A stretch of DNA of 64,000 nt from Novosphingobium umbonatum. Lineage in GTDB: Bacteria; Pseudomonadota; Alphaproteobacteria; Sphingomonadales; Sphingomonadaceae. Below, piece by piece: positions 54,479 through 63,493 of this stretch. Under the pieces are notes generated by a model. It was not told where the DNA came from and searched no databases. It saw only the letters and a program-made list of their open reading frames with translations. The stretch lies in assembly GCF_004005905.1 (NCBI RefSeq), contig NZ_SACO01000002.1, forward strand, positions 1-64,000, in the 5' to 3' direction. Every line of letters starts with the position of its first letter. Position 1 is the first letter of the stretch. The translations under genes were made by a program, and so were the position numbers.

Positions 54479-55656
54479 TCCACGATGACAAGGCGCCCAC
54501 AACCCAAGGGGCTGGACGTAGATTTCGCCTGCTGGCCGCCGCCGCGGTGCTGCTGGGTGTTGCCGCGCCGTTGAGCGCGCAATATTATAGCCCGATTGAC
54601 CGCATTCTGAAGCAAGCCAATGCCAAGTCACCGGTCAACAGTTATGCCAATGCGCCAAGCGGCTATGGCTATGGAAATCAGCCCCCTGCGCGTACGCGCG
54701 ATGATTATGAAGACCGCGATCCGCGCTATGACCGTGGCCAGCGCGATTATGACGATATTGACCGCAGCCTGCGCCGCGAAACGGTGCATGTGGTCGAATC
54801 GGGCGAAACGCTCAATGGTGTTGCGGATCGTGCCGGTGTCTCGGCCAATCTGATCATCGAGGCCAACCGCCTGCCCTCGCCCTATTATCTCTATGTCGGT
54901 CAACGCCTGATCATCCCGCGCGCGCGCACCCATGTGGTGCAACAGGGCGAGACCGGCTTTGACATCGCCTATCGTTATGGCCTGCCCTATTCCGAAATCG
55001 CGGTGGCCAACAATCTCTCACCCGATTCCTATCTGCGCATAGGTCAGGTGCTGCGCATTCCGACGGTGACCCGTCCCACACCGCGCCCGGCCCCTCCGGC
55101 CCAGCCCCAGAGCCTGCTGAACCGCTCCTCGGGCAGCTATAATGACGGCTACAGCAACAGCTCCTATGGCAATAGCGGCGCCAGCTATACCAATTACAGC
55201 GGCAGCAACAGCTATCTGCGTACGTCCGCCCGCTTTACCTGGCCGGTGGATGGCCGCGTGCGTCGCCGCTTCACCGCCCGCACCCGTGCGCCCAATGGCG
55301 GCGATTACCATGATGGGATCGACATTATTGCCCAACAGGGCACCGCCGTGCGGGCCATCACCGGCGGATATGTCACCTTCGCCGGACGCGAGCCTGACAG
55401 CTATGGCAACACGGTGGTGGTGCAGCATGATGGCGGCTGGGTGTCGGTTTACAGCTTTCTGGACCGCATTACCGTGCGGCAAGGTGACCGCGTGAACCCG
55501 CGTGAACGTGTGGGTCTGGTCGGCCATACCGGCCGCGCCACGCGCGACGAACTGCATTTCGAATTGCGCCGTGGCAAAACTTTGGTCGATCCGCTCAACT
55601 ATCTGCCCCCGCGCGATCTCAACCCGCCGGCAGACCGTTATCGTAACGGATATTAA
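54475..55656 (+). CDS. LysM/LytM protein, degenerate M23 domain (NlpD/DipM-like)
   Basis: 393 residues: signal peptide (RLLAAAAVLLGVAAPLSAQ), two LysM peptidoglycan-binding repeats (about 103-147 and 151-197), a Ser/Asn/Tyr-rich linker and a C-terminal LytM/M23 domain. The first metal ligands are present (HDGIDI), but the HxH motif reads ELHFEL, and the usual histidine in the YAHL loop is Phe (YSFL). Zinc catalysis is therefore unlikely. Such proteins (NlpD, DipM) activate cell-division amidases. Its position after surE supports this. Confidence 0.85.
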   Translation: MIHDDKAPTTQGAGRRFRLLAAAAVLLGVAAPLSAQYYSPIDRILKQANAKSPVNSYANAPSGYGYGNQPPARTRDDYEDRDPRYDRGQRDYDDIDRSLRRETVHVVESGETLNGVADRAGVSANLIIEANRLPSPYYLYVGQRLIIPRARTHVVQQGETGFDIAYRYGLPYSEIAVANNLSPDSYLRIGQVLRIPTVTRPTPRPAPPAQPQSLLNRSSGSYNDGYSNSSYGNSGASYTNYSGSNSYLRTSARFTWPVDGRVRRRFTARTRAPNGGDYHDGIDIIAQQGTAVRAITGGYVTFAGREPDSYGNTVVVQHDGGWVSVYSFLDRITVRQGDRVNPRERVGLVGHTGRATRDELHFELRRGKTLVDPLNYLPPRDLNPPADRYRNGY

Positions 55657-55673
55657 AGGTTAGATGGCGGGGT

Positions 55674-56030
55674 TCAGGCCAAAGCGGCAAATACCCCGCC
55701 CATCACCAGACAGGCCAGCAAGGCATAGGCGGCATCCACCGCGCTTGCCCGCCAGCCCAGCCCCTGGCGGTCGTAAAGCAGCACAATAAGCGGCACCGCG
55801 ATAAACAGCGCAAAACCGCCCGACATCATGGGATAGAGCCAAGGCTTGGCGGCCAGCGTGGCACTGCCCACCCGCGCGAAATTATGCCCGATCAACCATG
55901 CAGGTCCCAAAAGCGCTAACAGGCTGATCCCGCGCGGCGCCTTTTGCCCCAGCAGCCGGTAATAGGGCAGCGCCAAAGCGCCCGCCACCACGGCCGCCAG
56001 AACCACCGCCAACCAATTAATCGGGCCCAT
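55674..56030 (-). CDS. DUF1761-like small membrane protein
   Basis: 118-residue protein with four predicted TM segments (starting [19 protein letters not shown]) resembling DUF1761 proteins of unknown function. The ATG at 56030 has GGAGAGG 4 bases upstream; the frame is longer only by chance overlap with the rimO promoter side. Divergent from rimO. Confidence 0.75.
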   Translation of the reverse strand: MGPINWLAVVLAAVVAGALALPYYRLLGQKAPRGISLLALLGPAWLIGHNFARVGSATLAAKPWLYPMMSGGFALFIAVPLIVLLYDRQGLGWRASAVDAAYALLACLVMGGVFAALA

Positions 56031-56109
56031 CTGCCTCTCCCAAGCTGAAACGCTGCCGTGTTGTCGCCAGCCTAGCGAAACGCGCCATTTGCGTGTAGGG
56101 GCGCAGCCC

Positions 56110-57501
56110 ATGGCAGACAAGACTCTTACCCGTATTCCGGAATCGCCCAAAGTTGGCATGGTCAGCCTCGGCTGCCCCAAGGCGCTGGTGGATAGCGAAC
56201 GCATCCTCACCCGCCTGCGCGCCGATGGCTATGCGATGAGCGCGGATTATGCCGGCGCCGATGTGGTGCTGGTCAACACTTGCGGCTTTCTCGACAGCGC
56301 CAAGGAGGAATCCCTGGCCGCGATTGGCGAGGCGATGGCCGAAAACGGGCGGGTGATTGTCACCGGCTGCATGGGCAATGAAGCCGAGGCGATCCGCGCC
56401 CGCTTCCCCGATGTGCTGGCCGTCACCGGCGCGCATCAGTATGAGCAGGTGGTGGATGCGGTGCATGTGGCTGCCCCGCCGACGCGCGGGCCCTTTGTGG
56501 ACCTGATCCCCGCTGGCGCCGATGGCGAGGTGAAGCTGACCCCGCGCCATTACAGCTATCTGAAGATTTCCGAAGGCTGCAACCATTCCTGCGCCTTTTG
56601 CATCATCCCCGATCTGCGCGGCAAGCTGAGCAGCCGCCGCATCGATGCGGTGCTGCGCGAGGCGGAAAAGCTGGTGGCGGCGGGCACCAAGGAATTGCTG
56701 GTCATCTCGCAAGACACCAGCGCCTATGGCGTGGACACCAAGCATGAGGCCCAGATGTGGAAAGGCCGCGAGGTGCGCGCCCATATGACCGATCTGGCCC
56801 GCGAACTGGGGCAATTGCGCACACCCGAAGGCCATGCGCCCTGGGTGCGGATGCATTATGTCTATCCCTATCCACATGTGGATGCGATCATCCCGCTGAT
56901 GGCCGAGGGGCTGCTGACGCCCTATCTCGACATTCCTTTCCAGCATGCCGCCCCCAATGTGCTGCGCGCCATGAAGCGCCCCGCCAATGAGGCCAAGGTG
57001 CTGGAGCGCATCAAGGCATGGCGCGAGATCTGCCCCGATCTGGCGATCCGCTCCTCCTTCGTCGTTGGTTTCCCCGGCGAGACCGAGGAAGATTTCCAAT
57101 ATCTGCTCGACTGGCTGGACGAGGCGCAACTGGACCGCGTGGGTGGTTTCCGCTTTGAACCGGTGGAAGGCGCGCAGGCCAATGACCTGCCCAACCCTGT
57201 GCCCGAAGAGGTCAAGGAAGACCGCTATCGTCGCCTGATGGAAAAGACCGAGGCCATTTCCGCCGCGCGCCTGCAGCGCAAGGTGGGCCGCGTGATCCCT
57301 GTCATCATCGACGAAGTGGGCGAGCCCGACGAGGATGGCGACATTGGCGCCACCGGCCGCAGTCAGGCCGATGCGCCCGAAATCGACGGGCAGGTGCTGC
57401 TGCGCGATGTCTCGCCGGAACTGCGCGCGGGTGACATCGTTTCGGTCTTGGTAGAAGAAGCCGACGCCCATGACCTGTTCGGAGTCGTGGTCGAAAGCTG
57501 A
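56110..57501 (+). CDS. rimO: Ribosomal protein S12 methylthiotransferase RimO
   Basis: 463 residues: an N-terminal MTTase domain with three cluster-binding Cys ([28 protein letters not shown]), a radical SAM domain with CNHSCAFC and a C-terminal TRAM domain. It methylthiolates an aspartate of ribosomal protein S12. The ATG at 56110 is preferred over 56089 because relatives start near MADKTL. A terminator follows. Confidence 0.95.
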   Translation: MADKTLTRIPESPKVGMVSLGCPKALVDSERILTRLRADGYAMSADYAGADVVLVNTCGFLDSAKEESLAAIGEAMAENGRVIVTGCMGNEAEAIRARFPDVLAVTGAHQYEQVVDAVHVAAPPTRGPFVDLIPAGADGEVKLTPRHYSYLKISEGCNHSCAFCIIPDLRGKLSSRRIDAVLREAEKLVAAGTKELLVISQDTSAYGVDTKHEAQMWKGREVRAHMTDLARELGQLRTPEGHAPWVRMHYVYPYPHVDAIIPLMAEGLLTPYLDIPFQHAAPNVLRAMKRPANEAKVLERIKAWREICPDLAIRSSFVVGFPGETEEDFQYLLDWLDEAQLDRVGGFRFEPVEGAQANDLPNPVPEEVKEDRYRRLMEKTEAISAARLQRKVGRVIPVIIDEVGEPDEDGDIGATGRSQADAPEIDGQVLLRDVSPELRAGDIVSVLVEEADAHDLFGVVVES

Positions 57502-57609
57502 CGCCTTGCGTTTTACGCAAGTCCATACGCAGTCTTGGCAATTGCCATGCATATCGTTTTCAGGCTTAAAGAGGAGGCCTTTTCAGGCATCCTCTCCCAA
57601 ACTTCCATG

Positions 57610-57636
57610 GCCCGCCATCTGGCGGGCTATTTTTTT
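57610..57636 (+). terminator. Rho-independent terminator of rimO
   Basis: GCCCGCC (57610-57616) pairs with GGCGGGC (57621-57627) across a 4-base loop and is followed by TATTTTTTT. It lies about 110 bases after the rimO stop; the rest of 57502-57737 holds no gene. Confidence 0.9.
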
Positions 57637-57737
57637 GCCACACAAACGCAGGCCCCTGCCCAAAAAGCGCGACTACCCACAGCTTTGCCCCCCATGCCGC
57701 CTTGTCGCGCGGCCTGCTTGGCGGCTAGGCTTGGGCC

Positions 57738-58523
57738 ATGGTCGAAATCGCCCCCTCCGCTTCGCCCGAACCCCGCATCTTCACCGCCGCTTTGGTGGTC
57801 ATCGGGGACGAAATCCTGTCCGGCCGCACGCAGGACAAGAATATCGCGCAGATTTCCAGCTGGCTGGGGGTGCAGGGCATCCGCCTGAAGGAAGTGCGCG
57901 TGGTGGCGGATGAGTTTCCCGCCATTATCGAAGCGGTCAACGCGCTGCGGGTGAAGCATGATTATCTGTTCACCACCGGCGGTATTGGCCCCACCCATGA
58001 TGACATCACCGTGGACGCCATTGCGCAAGCCTTGGGCGTGCCTGTGGTGGTCCATCCCGAAGCCCGACAGATTCTGGCCGATTACTACGCCTCACGCGGC
58101 AGTGAATTGACTGAAATGCGCCTGCGCATGGCCCGCGTGCCCGAAGGTGCAGACCTGATCCCCAACCGCTATTCGGGCGCGCCGGGGATTTGCTGGGGCA
58201 ATATTTTCATCATGGCCGGTGTGCCGATGATTACGGCGGGCATGCTCGACGCGCTGACCGGCACGCTGGAGGGCGGGCTACCCGTGCTATCGGAAACGGT
58301 GGGCTGCTGGGTGGGCGAAAGCGAGGTGGCGCAATTGCTGGCCGATACGGAAAAGGCGCATGAAGGGGTATCGATCGGCTCCTATCCCTTTTTCCGCGAC
58401 GGGCAGACCGGCGCCAATTTCGTGATCCGCTCCACCGATGCCGAACAATTGGCAACTTGCGTCACGGTGCTATCCAGCGCGCTGGAGGCTTTGGGGCGGG
58501 AACCGGTGCTGGGCGGCATATGA
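57738..58523 (+). CDS. CinA-like competence/damage-inducible protein, molybdopterin-binding domain
   Basis: 261-residue protein with the MoCF/CinA N-terminal fold (TAALVVIGDEILSGRTQDKN, LFTTGGIGPTHDDITVDA). It lacks the C-terminal CinA nicotinamide-deamidase domain of the longer family members. It may act as an ADP-ribose pyrophosphatase-like enzyme. The stop overlaps the next gene by four bases. Confidence 0.9.
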   Translation: MVEIAPSASPEPRIFTAALVVIGDEILSGRTQDKNIAQISSWLGVQGIRLKEVRVVADEFPAIIEAVNALRVKHDYLFTTGGIGPTHDDITVDAIAQALGVPVVVHPEARQILADYYASRGSELTEMRLRMARVPEGADLIPNRYSGAPGICWGNIFIMAGVPMITAGMLDALTGTLEGGLPVLSETVGCWVGESEVAQLLADTEKAHEGVSIGSYPFFRDGQTGANFVIRSTDAEQLATCVTVLSSALEALGREPVLGGI

Positions 58524-59038
58524 TCGCGGGTTTGCTGCTGCTGGCGGCGCAGGGGGCAAGCCTGAGCGGTTTTGAACAAACTCTGGCCGCGCAGGACAGC
58601 GCAACCGCCGCTTTGGGCCAATGGTGCGCGGCGCAGAAACTGGCAGCGGATCCCACCATTACCGCGACGCCGGTGCGGGGTCAGGATGCCCTGCCCCCGC
58701 CTGATCTGGACAGCACGTTACAAAGCGAGGATGAACCGGCCTATCGCCATGTCCGCCTGTCCTGCGGCGACAAGGTTCTGTCCGAGGCGCATAACTGGTA
58801 TCTGCCGAAAAGGATGACGCCAGAAATGGTGCGCGTGCTGGACAGCACCGACACGCCCTTTGGCAAAGTGGCTGCGCCTTTGCGCTTCACCCGCGAGCGT
58901 ATGGCGGCCCTGCGCGGCGCGGCACCATCTTGTCCGGCGGGCACCATCCTGTCGCATCGCGCCCTGCTGCGCCTGCCATCGGGCGCGCCGCTGGCTCTGG
59001 TGCTGGAATGCTATACTGCCGCCAATTTGGCGCATTAG
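58520..59038 (+). CDS. Secreted protein, possible chorismate-lyase-like fold
   Basis: 172 residues with an N-terminal hydrophobic segment (MIAGLLLLAAQGASL, signal-like). The HNWYLPKRMTPEM, DSTDTPFGKVAAPLRF and SHRALLRLP segments weakly resemble the chorismate-lyase/UbiC fold. A role is not established. The ATG overlaps the CinA-like gene stop (ATGA), so translation is coupled. Confidence 0.68.
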   Translation: MIAGLLLLAAQGASLSGFEQTLAAQDSATAALGQWCAAQKLAADPTITATPVRGQDALPPPDLDSTLQSEDEPAYRHVRLSCGDKVLSEAHNWYLPKRMTPEMVRVLDSTDTPFGKVAAPLRFTRERMAALRGAAPSCPAGTILSHRALLRLPSGAPLALVLECYTAANLAH

Positions 59039-59087
59039 TGCCAAATCCCCCCTTGCGTGGCAAAGGCTTGAGGCTTAGCCATAAAGC

Positions 59088-59648
59088 ATGACAGAGGCCC
59101 AATCCCTTGCCGGTCGGCTGTTGCTGGCCATGCCGGGCATGCCCGATGCCCGCTTTGATGGCGCGGCGATCGCCCTATGCATCCATGATGATCAAGGCGC
59201 GCTGGGCGTGGGCATCACCGATGTGCTCGATCGCGTCACCCTCTATGACCTGCTGGACGATCTGGACATTCCGCGCGGCGTGGCCCCCGATTGCGATGTC
59301 CATTACGGCGGGCCTGTGGAAACCCAGCGCGGCTTTGTGCTGCACAGCCCCGACTGGACCAGCGAAGGCACGCTGGAAGTCAGCCCGCAATGGTCCTTGA
59401 CCGGCAGCCGCGACATTCTGGTCGCCATTGCCGAAGGAACAGGACCACGGCACTGGCTGGTGGCATTGGGCTATGCCGGATGGGGTCCGGCGCAACTGGA
59501 TGGTGAAATGCGCAGCCATGGCTGGTACGCCGCCGATGGCCGCGCACAGATCCTGTTCAACACGCCCTATACCAAACGATGGCAGGCAGCATGGCGGGCG
59601 GAAGGCATTGACCCCAGTCATTTGACGAATGTGACAGGCCGCGCCTAG
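59088..59648 (+). CDS. YqgE/AlgH-family protein
   Basis: 186-residue cytosolic protein of the YqgE/AlgH family (SLAGRLLLAMPGMPDARFDG, VHYGGPVETQRGFVLHS, ALGYAGWGPAQLDGEM). Family members are widely conserved in proteobacteria and of uncertain function. It stands alone here, without the RuvX gene that is often its neighbour. Confidence 0.92.
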   Translation: MTEAQSLAGRLLLAMPGMPDARFDGAAIALCIHDDQGALGVGITDVLDRVTLYDLLDDLDIPRGVAPDCDVHYGGPVETQRGFVLHSPDWTSEGTLEVSPQWSLTGSRDILVAIAEGTGPRHWLVALGYAGWGPAQLDGEMRSHGWYAADGRAQILFNTPYTKRWQAAWRAEGIDPSHLTNVTGRA

Positions 59649-59734
59649 CCCCCCTTGCGGCGCACTGTCTTATCTCTATAATACAGATATCCACCGCCGC
59701 TTGTCTGCGGCCCGAATGCGGAACCTGATGTAGC

Positions 59735-60937
59735 ATGGCCAGCACGCCCACCCAGCTCAACGCCCCCACCCTGACGCTGACCCCGCCCGAGCCGGTGCCG
59801 GTGGTCGCACCCGCGCAGGCCGCAGGACTGGTGCCTCTGGCGCCGGAACAGCGCGGGGAACTGGACCAGAAGGTGGACAGCTTTGTGTCCGACCTGATCG
59901 CGCAAGACACCAATTCGCCCGAATTTGGCAAGCGCGTGGACCAATTGACCAATATGGGCCGCAAGGAAATCGCGGCGGCGGCGGGGATGTCCAACCGCTT
60001 CCTCGATCGTCCCGTACGCGCGATGGACAAAGATAGCGGCGTAGGCGCCAGCCTGACGGAATTGCGCCGCACGGTGGAAAGCCTTGACCCTTCCGCATCG
60101 GGCGCGATGAAGCCGCGCAAGCTGTTCGGCCTCATCCCTTTCGGCAATCCGATGCAGAAATATTTCGACGGCTACACCTCGGCGCAGGGCCATATCAAAG
60201 GCATTCTGGACACGCTGGCGCGCGGCAAGGACGAATTGTTGATGGACAATGCCGCCATCGATGTCGAACGCACCAAGCTGTGGGAGGCGATGGGCAAGCT
60301 GGAGCAGATGATCCATATCTCCAAGACGCTGGACGAGCGTCTGGAGGAAGTGGCCGCCGATCTGGACATTTCCGATCCGGCCAAGGCCAAGGCCATCCGT
60401 GAAAGCGCCTTGTTCTACACCCGCCAGCGTTCGCAGGATCTGCTGACGCAAATGGCGGTGACGGTGCAGGGCTATCTAGCGCTAGATCTGGTGAAGAAGA
60501 ACAATGTGGAACTGGTCAAAGGCGTCGAACGCGCCAGCACCACCACCATTGCCGCCCTGCGCACCGCTGTAACCGTGGCGCAGGCGCTGACCAACCAAAG
60601 GCTGGTGCTGGAGCAGATCACGGCTCTGAACACCACCACGGCGAACATTATCGATTCGACCAGCAGCCTGTTGAAAGAACAATCGAGCCGCATCCATGAA
60701 CAGGCCGCCGCCAGCACCATTCCGGTGGAGACTTTACAGCGCGCCTTCCAGAATATTTACGACACGATGGACAGCATTGACACGTTCAAGCTTAAAGCGC
60801 TGGATTCGATGAAGCAGACCGTCACCACCCTGTCGGCCGAGGTGGAAAAGTCCAAGGGCTATATCGCGCGGGCACAGGGGCAGAGCGAGGCGCAGGTCGC
60901 CTCCAACGCGCCCAGCCTGCTCAGCCTTGAAGGCTAA
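59735..60937 (+). CDS. Toxic anion resistance protein TelA family
   Basis: 400-residue mainly helical TelA/YaaN-family protein (LDQKVDSFVSDLI, then a long coiled-coil core). Originally linked to tellurite resistance; now often found with membrane partners of the XpaC kind. The following gene (3-base gap) is such a partner. Cytosolic, no signal peptide. Confidence 0.9.
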   Translation: MASTPTQLNAPTLTLTPPEPVPVVAPAQAAGLVPLAPEQRGELDQKVDSFVSDLIAQDTNSPEFGKRVDQLTNMGRKEIAAAAGMSNRFLDRPVRAMDKDSGVGASLTELRRTVESLDPSASGAMKPRKLFGLIPFGNPMQKYFDGYTSAQGHIKGILDTLARGKDELLMDNAAIDVERTKLWEAMGKLEQMIHISKTLDERLEEVAADLDISDPAKAKAIRESALFYTRQRSQDLLTQMAVTVQGYLALDLVKKNNVELVKGVERASTTTIAALRTAVTVAQALTNQRLVLEQITALNTTTANIIDSTSSLLKEQSSRIHEQAAASTIPVETLQRAFQNIYDTMDSIDTFKLKALDSMKQTVTTLSAEVEKSKGYIARAQGQSEAQVASNAPSLLSLEG

Positions 60938-60940
60938 GCC

Positions 60941-61699
60941 ATGAGCCAGTCGCCCGCGCAAAACAGCGATGCCATTCTGGCCGCTGCCAAGGCCTCGCTG
61001 CAACACCAGCGCGCCGGTGGGCGGCGTAGCAGCGGGCCGATTGGCCAGCGCTCCGCCGCGCTGCACCGTGCGGGGCAGAAGCGCAAGGCGGCCAAGCTGT
61101 TCTTGACGCTGGCGGCAAGCGCTTTGGCGCTGATCCTGGTGATGACGCTGGTGAAGGGCGCGCTGTCCCTGCTGGGTATGATGGGCGGCGGTGTGGCGCT
61201 GGTGGTGGCCTTGGTGGCAGGCGTGGTGATGATCGGCCTGCGCGGTAAGGACGCGCTGACCATCCCCACGCTGGACAGTTTGCGCGCCAGCCCTCCGCGC
61301 GAACTCGTGGGCCAAACGCAATTATGGCTGGAGGCCCAGCGCCCCGCCCTGCCCGCGCCTGCGCTGGATCTGGTGGGCCAGATCGGCAACCAACTTGATG
61401 CACTGGCCACCCAACTGGATCGTGTGGATGGCGATGCGCCTGCCTTGGGACAAGTGCGGCAATTGGTGGGCGAACATCTGCCCAATCTGGTCAATGCCTA
61501 TACGGCCATCCCCCCCGCCCTGCGCGGCGAAGCTCATGCTGGCCAAAGCCCCGACCAGCAATTGGCCGAGAGCCTTGGCATGATCAGCGGCGAGATCAAC
61601 AGCGTCACCCGCCAATTGGCCGAGGGCAAACTGGACGCACTGGCAGTTCAGAACCGCTTTCTGGGCTATAAATATGGTGGTGAGACCGGCGAGGCCTAA
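60941..61699 (+). CDS. XpaC-like membrane protein paired with TelA
   Basis: 252 residues with two TM segments near residues 47-90 and a helical C-terminal half. The position directly after telA mirrors the xpaC-yaaN pair of Bacillus. No catalytic motif is recognised. Family assignment is mainly by context. Confidence 0.7.
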   Translation: MSQSPAQNSDAILAAAKASLQHQRAGGRRSSGPIGQRSAALHRAGQKRKAAKLFLTLAASALALILVMTLVKGALSLLGMMGGGVALVVALVAGVVMIGLRGKDALTIPTLDSLRASPPRELVGQTQLWLEAQRPALPAPALDLVGQIGNQLDALATQLDRVDGDAPALGQVRQLVGEHLPNLVNAYTAIPPALRGEAHAGQSPDQQLAESLGMISGEINSVTRQLAEGKLDALAVQNRFLGYKYGGETGEA

Positions 61700-62022
61700 G
61701 CCTCGCGGCGCTCTTCCAGCCACGGAAACAGGCGTAAGGCGGTAAAGATAACCACCGGCCACAGGAAAGTGGCGACCAGATCCCAGCAAGTGCTGCGCAA
61801 GGTCCAGCCCACCGCATGCAGGAAATCCACCAGTTCATTCGCGCCTTCAAAGGCCAGCAACACCAACAGCGGTAACCAGGACGATAGCGGCCGCCGCAAG
61901 ATCAGTGCTGCGCCCAGCCAGATCGCCAATCCGAAATAGGTGTGCAGGAATTTATCGGGATGCTGGGGCGCATGGGCCATCAACCATCGGACATTTTTCT
62001 CATAAAAAGCAACGAATTGCAT
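61696..62022 (-). CDS. Small membrane protein, VanZ-like pattern
   Basis: 108-residue protein with three or four TM segments. The DKFLHTYFG start, EGANELVD and STCWDLVATFLW segments fit the VanZ-like pattern weakly. The ATG at 62022 is chosen because the residues before it in the frame look non-coding. It is convergent with the XpaC-like gene with a four-base overlap of stop codons. Confidence 0.6.
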   Translation of the reverse strand: MQFVAFYEKNVRWLMAHAPQHPDKFLHTYFGLAIWLGAALILRRPLSSWLPLLVLLAFEGANELVDFLHAVGWTLRSTCWDLVATFLWPVVIFTALRLFPWLEERREA

Positions 62023-62102
62023 AGCACGGCATCCCGATAAATGGCCCGCAAAACCATGCATGACACGAGAGCATGGGGCAAACCCAAAATCACCCGCCCA
62101 AC

Positions 62103-62138
62103 AAAAAAGCCGAAGAGGTTTCCCTCTCCGGCCTTTTT
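62103..62138 (-). terminator. Rho-independent terminator of rplKA
   Basis: On the minus strand GCCGGAGAGG pairs with CCTCTTCGGC (one G-U pair) around a 4-base loop, then six T. It lies 27 bases after the rplA stop. Confidence 0.85.
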
Positions 62139-62165
62139 GTTGGGCTCAGCCTAGGCTGGGGCAGA

Positions 62166-62867
62166 TTAGCTGCCGTAAACCTGAGCGGAGTCGACCTTCA
62201 GGCCGGGGCCCATCGAGCTCGACAGACCAACCTTGCGGACATACTTGCCCTTGGCGCCAGCAGGCTTTGCCTTCACAATGGCGTCAACGAAAGCGTCAAA
62301 GTTGGCGCGCAGCTGTTCGTTCGAGAACGACAGCTTGCCGATGCCGCCATGGATGATGCCAGCCTTTTCAACGCGGAACTCGATCTGGCCAGCCTTGGCA
62401 GCCTTCACAGCGTCAGCAACGTTGGGGGTCACGGTGCCCAGCTTGGGGTTCGGCATCAGACCCTTGGGGCCCAGCAGCTTACCCAGACGGCCAACGATGC
62501 CCATCATGTCGGGGGTGGCGATCACGCGACCGTAGTCGAGGTTGCCAGCCTGCATGTCTTCCAGCAGGTCTTCCGCGCCCACGCGGTCAGCGCCAGCGGC
62601 CAGAGCGGCTTCGGCCTTGTCGCCACGGGCAAACACAGCGACCTTCACGTCCTTGCCGGTACCAGCGGGCAGGGTGACCATGCCACGGACCATCTGGTCA
62701 GCGTGACGGGGGTCAACGCCCAGGTTCAGCGAGACTTCGAGGCTCTCGTCGAACTTGGCGCTCTTGAGGTCCTTGAGCAGCTGGATGGCTTCATCCACGC
62801 CGTAAAGCTTCTGGTTGTCGCCCAGCTTTTCGGCCAGCGACTTCTGCTTCTTGGTCAGCTTGGTCAT
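62166..62867 (-). CDS. rplA: 50S ribosomal protein L1
   Basis: 233-residue L1 protein ([46 protein letters not shown]). It binds 23S rRNA at the stalk and in many bacteria represses its own operon by binding the mRNA leader. The ATG at 62867 is preferred over 62885. It lies 4 bases after rplK. Confidence 0.97.
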   Translation of the reverse strand: MTKLTKKQKSLAEKLGDNQKLYGVDEAIQLLKDLKSAKFDESLEVSLNLGVDPRHADQMVRGMVTLPAGTGKDVKVAVFARGDKAEAALAAGADRVGAEDLLEDMQAGNLDYGRVIATPDMMGIVGRLGKLLGPKGLMPNPKLGTVTPNVADAVKAAKAGQIEFRVEKAGIIHGGIGKLSFSNEQLRANFDAFVDAIVKAKPAGAKGKYVRKVGLSSSMGPGLKVDSAQVYGS

Positions 62868-62871
62868 CGGA

Positions 62872-63303
62872 TTAGCCCTCCACAACCTGAATGCCCATCG
62901 AGCGGGCCGAACCTGCGATGATCTTGACGGCAGCGTCCAGATCGTTGGCGTTCAGATCCTTCATCTTCAACTGGGCGATTTCGGCCAGCTGAGCGGTGGT
63001 GATCTTGCCAGCCGAATCCTTGCCAGGAGCCTTCGAGCCCGACTTCAGGCCCAGCGCCTTCTTGATGAAGAAGGTTGCAGGGGGGGTCTTGGTGACGAAC
63101 GAGAAAGACTTGTCCGAATAAACCGTGATCACGGTCGGCAGCGGGGTGCCGGGTTCAACGCCCTGCGTAGCGGCGTTGAATTCCTTACAGAAACCCATGA
63201 TGTTAACGCCGCGCTGACCCAGAGCCGGACCGATTGGCGGGCTGGGCTTGGCTTGGCCAGCTGCGATCTGCAGCTTGATGTAACCGTCAATTTTCTTGGC
63301 CAC
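62872..63303 (-). CDS. rplK: 50S ribosomal protein L11
   Basis: 143-residue L11 ([45 protein letters not shown]). It starts at a GTG (63303) with AAAGGAGG upstream. Standard rplK-rplA order; the nusG-secE genes usually before it are not in the window. Confidence 0.97.
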   Translation of the reverse strand: MAKKIDGYIKLQIAAGQAKPSPPIGPALGQRGVNIMGFCKEFNAATQGVEPGTPLPTVITVYSDKSFSFVTKTPPATFFIKKALGLKSGSKAPGKDSAGKITTAQLAEIAQLKMKDLNANDLDAAVKIIAGSARSMGIQVVEG

Positions 63304-63328
63304 GATGGCCTCCTTTCATCCTGTGGGA

Positions 63329-63342
63329 GCCGGCAGACCGGC
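63329..63342 (-). promoter_or_regulatory. Short hairpin in the rplK leader
   Basis: GCCGG...CCGGC with a 4-base loop, about 8 bases upstream of the AAAGGAGG ribosome binding site. It lies where an L1 autoregulatory site is expected, but the L1 consensus cannot be confirmed by eye. The remaining leader to 63493 holds no gene. Confidence 0.3.
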
Positions 63343-63493
63343 CCTTCAGATCAAGCGGTATAACGACGGGCGTTTGTTGCCATCCCCCCGTCTTCCGCAC
63401 GGAAATCCAGCGAATCAGGCGAGAAGCCCGTCCGCCGGAAGTGGCGGCTCCTAGTCGATTATCGCCAGAATGCAAGCCTTGTCGCAGAAAGGC

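Noticed and set aside
60477..60486. A further TAGCGCTA (CTAGCGCTAG) site
   Set aside because: It lies inside the TelA coding sequence, away from a promoter, and is probably chance.
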